64,000 bases of DNA, taken from the NCBI GenBank assembly GCA_016712985.1, contig JADJQA010000013.1, positions 1-64,000 on the forward strand, given 5' to 3'. Positions 60,990-64,000 of the stretch are shown piece after piece. Both the position numbers and the translations under genes were made by a program. This DNA comes from Sulfuritalea sp. (lineage in GTDB: Bacteria; Pseudomonadota; Gammaproteobacteria; Burkholderiales; Rhodocyclaceae). The first letter of the stretch is position 1. Each line of letters starts with the position of its first letter. The notes below the pieces were generated by a model that saw only the letters and a program-made list of their open reading frames with translations, had not been told where the DNA came from and did no database searches.

Positions 60990-62192
60990 ATGAACGAATT
61001 TCAGGGCAAACGCATTGTGCTGGGTGTGACCGGTGGCGTCGCGGCCTACAAGGCGGCAGAACTGGTGCGCCTGCTGGTCAAGGCCGGTGCAGAGGTGGAT
61101 GTCGTTCTGACGGCGGCCGGCGCGCAGTTCGTCGGTGCGGCCACTTTTCAGGCACTCACCGGCCGCCGTGTCTGGCAGGCGCTGTGGGACGAGCGCATGG
61201 ACAATGGCATGGCGCACATCGACCTGACGCGGGGTGCGGCGGCATTGCTGGTGGCTCCGGCGACCGCGGATTTTCTGGCCAAGCTGGCGCATGGCTTTGC
61301 CGACGACCTGCTGTCCACGCTTTGCCTGGCGCGCGATTGTCCCCTGCTGGTGGCCCCGGCGATGAACCGCCAGATGTGGGAGAACCCGGCTACGCAACGC
61401 AATGTTGCGCAATTGGCCGCCGACGGCGTCAATATTCTCGGCCCCGCGCATGGCGAACAGGCCTGCGGCGAAGTCGGTGATGGACGCATGCTCGAAGCCG
61501 CCGAACTGTTCGATGACCTATATTCGTCCCTGCAAGCCAGACCCCTGTCTGGCAAGCGCGTCTTGCTCACCGCCGGGCCGACCTTCGAGGCGCTTGACCC
61601 GGTGCGCGGTTTCACCAACTCCAGTTCCGGAAAGATGGGGTTTTCGCTGGCGCGCGCATGCGTGGAGGCGGGTGCCGAAGTGACACTGGTCGCCGGCCCG
61701 GTTTCACTCGCCACGCCACGCGGGGTGCGGCGCGTGGACGTGCAGAGCGCCTGGCAAATGCGCGAGGCGGTGATGCAGGCATTGCCAGGTCAGCAGGTGT
61801 TCATTGGCGTCGCGGCCGTGGCCGACTACCGGCCGCGTCAGGTCGCGCCGCAGAAGATCAAGAAGAGCGCAAGCAGTCTGACGGTCGAACTCGAAGCCAA
61901 TCCCGATATCCTCGCCGAAGTGGCGGCCTTGCCGGATGCACCGTTTTGCGTCGGCTTCGCCGCCGAGAGCCGGGACCTGGCGACCTATGCGGAAGGCAAG
62001 CGCGTCGCGAAAAACCTGCCTCTGGTGGTCGGCAATCTGGTGCAGGATGGACTGGGCGGCGACAGCAATGCCGTGACCCTGTTCGATGCGGCAGGCGCGC
62101 ACGTCCTGCCCCCAGCGGACAAGACCGAAGTGGCGCGCGGCATCGTCGCGCATGTCGCCGCCCTGATGGAGAAGCCGCGTGGCCAGCATTGA
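60990..62192 (+). CDS. coaBC: Bifunctional phosphopantothenoylcysteine decarboxylase/synthetase
   Basis: CoaBC makes 4'-phosphopantetheine for coenzyme A. The N-terminal flavin decarboxylase (CoaC) has LGVTGGVAAYKAAELVRLL, the catalytic His in MAHIDLTRGA, PAMNRQMWENPAT and the Cys lid EQACGEVGDGRM. The C-terminal synthetase (CoaB) has LTAGPTFEALDPVRGFTNSSSGKMGFSLA and GVAAVADYRP. ATG 60990 (MNEFQGKRIV) is used rather than the longer open frame. 400 residues; it overlaps dut by 14 bp. Confidence 0.97.
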   Translation: MNEFQGKRIVLGVTGGVAAYKAAELVRLLVKAGAEVDVVLTAAGAQFVGAATFQALTGRRVWQALWDERMDNGMAHIDLTRGAAALLVAPATADFLAKLAHGFADDLLSTLCLARDCPLLVAPAMNRQMWENPATQRNVAQLAADGVNILGPAHGEQACGEVGDGRMLEAAELFDDLYSSLQARPLSGKRVLLTAGPTFEALDPVRGFTNSSSGKMGFSLARACVEAGAEVTLVAGPVSLATPRGVRRVDVQSAWQMREAVMQALPGQQVFIGVAAVADYRPRQVAPQKIKKSASSLTVELEANPDILAEVAALPDAPFCVGFAAESRDLATYAEGKRVAKNLPLVVGNLVQDGLGGDSNAVTLFDAAGAHVLPPADKTEVARGIVAHVAALMEKPRGQH

Positions 62193-62637
62193 CCTGAAGA
62201 TCCTCGATGCGCGTCTGCGGGACGAGCGCTATGCCCCGCGGTACGCCACGCCGGGTTCGGCTGGCATTGACTTGCGCGCCTGCATCGAAATTGCGATCAG
62301 GATTCGTCCGGGCGAAACCATCATGATTCCGACCGGGATCGCCATTCATTTGTCGGCCCCCTCGCTGGCGGCAATGATCCTGCCCCGCTCCGGACTGGGT
62401 CACAAGCACGGCATCGTGCTGGGCAATCTGGTCGGGCTGATTGATTCGGACTATCAGGGCGAGATCTTCGTATCCACCTGGAATCGTGGTCACGATAGCT
62501 TCACGCTGAACCCGCTGGATCGCCTGGCGCAACTGGTCGTCATACCGGTGGTTCAGGTCGCATTCAATCTGGTTGATGAATTCCCCGCCAGCGAACGTGG
62601 CGCTGGCGGCTTTGGCAGCACGGGCGTGGCCGGATAA
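62179..62637 (+). CDS. dut: dUTP diphosphatase
   Basis: Dut hydrolyses dUTP, keeping uracil out of DNA and supplying dUMP. The five motifs of the trimeric enzyme are present: PGSAGIDLRAC, MILPRSGLGHKHGIVLGN, GLIDSDYQGEI, RLAQLVVIPV and the C-terminal GAGGFGSTG arm. It starts at GTG 62179 inside coaBC. 152 residues, intact. Confidence 0.97.
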   Translation: MASIDLKILDARLRDERYAPRYATPGSAGIDLRACIEIAIRIRPGETIMIPTGIAIHLSAPSLAAMILPRSGLGHKHGIVLGNLVGLIDSDYQGEIFVSTWNRGHDSFTLNPLDRLAQLVVIPVVQVAFNLVDEFPASERGAGGFGSTGVAG

Positions 62638-62665
62638 GTCACCGGCCAAACATGGGGGGAAGCAA

Positions 62666-63283
62666 ATGAAGAGCCTTGTCAAACCGTTGCTCGCGCTTGC
62701 ACTCATCCTGCTTGCCGCGCCAACTGCCGCCGCGCCGGCCGGCGGTGAAGCTTCTCCGCGCGTGGCCGAGATCATCGCCTCGCGCTGCGCCCTGTGCCAT
62801 GGCCCCGAAGGTGAAAGCGCCAGCGCGATCTATCCGCGGCTGGCGGCGCAGCATCCGGGCTACCTGAAAAAGCAGCTCAAGGATTTCCGCGATGGCCAGC
62901 GCAAGAGCGACACGATGAGTGACATGGTCAAGGACTTGAAGGATGAGGATATCGCTGCGCTGGCAACGTTTTTCGCGAGCAAGAAGGCGGGCGGGCGCCA
63001 GTCCGGCGATGTCGATCTGGCGGGGGTGGGCAAGTTCATTTTTCATCGCGGCAACACCTTCTCCGGGGTATCGGCCTGCGCCTCCTGCCATGGACCCAAA
63101 GGTTTCGGTACGGAGCACTTGCCGCGCCTCGCCGGGCAGCACCCGGCCTATATCGAAACCCAGTTGAAGGAATTCAACAAGCGCGAACGCACCAACGACA
63201 ACTCGATAATGCATTCGATTGCGTCGAAGCTGACCGAACTCGAAACCAAGGCCGTGGCGGTGTATATCGGGGGACTACAGTAG
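62666..63283 (+). CDS. Dihaem cytochrome c4
   Basis: ATG 62666 after GGGGGA starts a signal peptide (MKSLVKPLLALALILLAAPTAAA). The mature protein has two homologous haem c domains, with CALCH and CASCHGPKGFGTEHLPRLAGQHPAYIETQLKEF. Each has a later Met-type ligand region (SDTMSDM and NSIMHSI). Cytochromes c4 shuttle electrons in the periplasm, often to terminal oxidases. 205 residues. It converges with the FccB-like gene across a terminator; whether they are redox partners is speculation. Confidence 0.93.
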   Translation: MKSLVKPLLALALILLAAPTAAAPAGGEASPRVAEIIASRCALCHGPEGESASAIYPRLAAQHPGYLKKQLKDFRDGQRKSDTMSDMVKDLKDEDIAALATFFASKKAGGRQSGDVDLAGVGKFIFHRGNTFSGVSACASCHGPKGFGTEHLPRLAGQHPAYIETQLKEFNKRERTNDNSIMHSIASKLTELETKAVAVYIGGLQ

Positions 63284-63438
63284 GGTCTGAGCAAACACGC
63301 GCCGCCGTCCCGTCAGCGCCGATTCCTAGCTGCGTGCGCGGTGGGTAGCCGATGTCGGCAGGGGACAGCCTCCACGAGCTTCCGCACGGAGATGCAGCCA
63401 GCGCCGAGTCTCCCAGACACCATGGCCTGACGAAAAAA

Positions 63439-63462
63439 CAAACCCCGCCGTGGCGGGGTTTG
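63439..63462. terminator. Terminator between cytochrome c4 and FccB-like genes
   Basis: CAAACCCCGCC and GGCGGGGTTTG form a near-perfect 11-bp stem. Six A precede it on the plus strand, so the T tract serves the minus-strand gene. Position between convergent genes supports the call. Confidence 0.85.
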
Positions 63463-63485
63463 TCGTTGGACGCAAGAAGCAGCGA

Positions 63486-64000
63486 TCAGGTCGACATTTC
63501 GGTCAGGATGTTCTTCAGCCAGCTTTCGCCGTACACGTGCTCCATCTTGGTGAGCGAGAAGTCGACTGGGGAAATTGCCGTTGCGCTCGACTTGATCTTG
63601 CCATTCTCGAGCTTGAACACTTGCGCGATGCTCACCGACTCGTGATCGTTGATGGCGCTGTAGCAGACGTTGACACCTGACATTTCGATGGTCTCCTTGC
63701 CATTCATCAGGTTCACGACGTTCATGGCACAAATCTTGGCCTGTGAGTTGGCCGAATAGGCAGACTTCGGCATCGGGGGGCCGTCGGAGGGCAGTGCCGT
63801 GGCGTCGCCGATGACGTGGATACCCTTGTGCCTTGTCGATTCGAAAGTGACCGCATCGACCTGGACACCATTTCTTGTCGTCGCCCACCAGTCCTGCCTT
63901 GACGGCGATGTCGCCGGCGCGCTGGGATGGGATCAGGTTGATTACGTCACCCTTGAAATCCTCGATGCCTTCGACGCTGACGAGCATGGCGCCGGTGTCG
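63486..64000 (-). CDS. FccB-like flavocytochrome c sulfide dehydrogenase flavoprotein, C-terminal part (frameshifted; 5' end outside window)
   Basis: The readable C-terminus (MPKSAYSANSQAKICAMNVVNLMNG..NVCYSAINDHESVSIAQVF..YGESWLKNILTEMST) matches the FCSD flavin-binding domain of FccB/SoxF-type sulfide dehydrogenases; the NxCYS Cys is the redox-active half of their disulfide. Upstream, MLVSVEGIEDFKGDVINLIPSQRAGDIAVKAGLVGDDKKWCP reads in another frame, with one extra base near 63866-63872 before VDAVTFESTRHKGIHVIGDAT. Such enzymes oxidise sulfide in the periplasm and pass electrons to cytochrome c. A related FAD pyridine-nucleotide-type oxidoreductase is the alternative. Confidence 0.82.

Overview
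The window is a chromosomal segment of a betaproteobacterium, most likely of the Rhodocyclales or a near relative. The evidence is the 16S gene, the GC-rich coding sequence, and conserved gene blocks typical of that group: ndk-rlmN-pilW-rodZ-ispG-hisS-yfgM-bamB-der-hfq-hflX-hflK-hflC-DUF2065-hisZ-purA, rnfABCDGE-nth, and radC-rpmBG beside coaBC-dut. This placement is inference from reading; no alignment was run.

Layout. (1) 1-7052 is an accessory defence locus: the end of a Fic-domain gene, hsdS, three antitoxin/PIN-toxin pairs and hsdR of a type I restriction-modification system, followed by about 550 bp without a gene. A second, broken copy of the first codons of hsdR lies between the first and second toxin pairs. 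(2) 7603-21174 is mixed: a MoaD-like protein with an Asp-box (sialidase-fold) protein, a cation/proton antiporter, htpG behind a textbook sigma-32 promoter, a deoxyinosine/uracil-DNA glycosylase, glycogen phosphorylase, a Cys-rich exported protein, an orphan GspE/PilB-type ATPase, a FecR-domain protein and a CoxE/MoxR pair. (3) 21175-28899, all on the minus strand, carries DUF1841, nth, the Rnf ion-translocating complex and pyrD. (4) 29131-34965 is a complete rRNA operon (16S, tRNA-Ile, tRNA-Ala, 23S, 5S) with promoter, boxA elements, processing stems and terminator. Its spacer holds an unusual pair of inverted 84-bp repeats. (5) 35060-40297 holds accA-tilS and a dctPQM TRAP transporter. (6) 40460-56089 is a long housekeeping cluster. 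(7) 56153-64000 holds tRNA-Leu(CAG), rnr, a fatty-acid desaturase, rpmBG, radC, coaBC, dut, a cytochrome c4 and the C-terminal end of an FccB-like flavoprotein.

Sequence quality matters here. At least ten genes (fic, hsdS, hsdR, antiporter, CoxE, moxR, rnfB, pyrD, pilW, fccB) are interrupted by one- or two-base indels, many in short G or C runs, where restoring the base restores a full-length family member. Two tracts of nearly pure G/C (27134-27200 and 28953-29124) look like assembly filler rather than DNA of this organism. rnr carries a single in-frame TAG. I read most of these as errors in a draft (probably metagenomic) assembly, so the affected genes are annotated as full-length with the breaks marked.

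Functionally, the core of the window is translation and RNA metabolism (rrn operon, tilS, rlmN, hisS, der, hfq, hflX, rnr, rpmB, rpmG), envelope assembly (bamB, rodZ, pilW, hflKC), energy coupling (Rnf, TRAP transporter, cytochrome c4, FccB) and nucleotide metabolism (pyrD, purA, ndk, dut). The least ordinary parts are the toxin-antitoxin cluster inside the restriction locus, the repeat pair in the rRNA spacer, and the MoaD/Asp-box pair.
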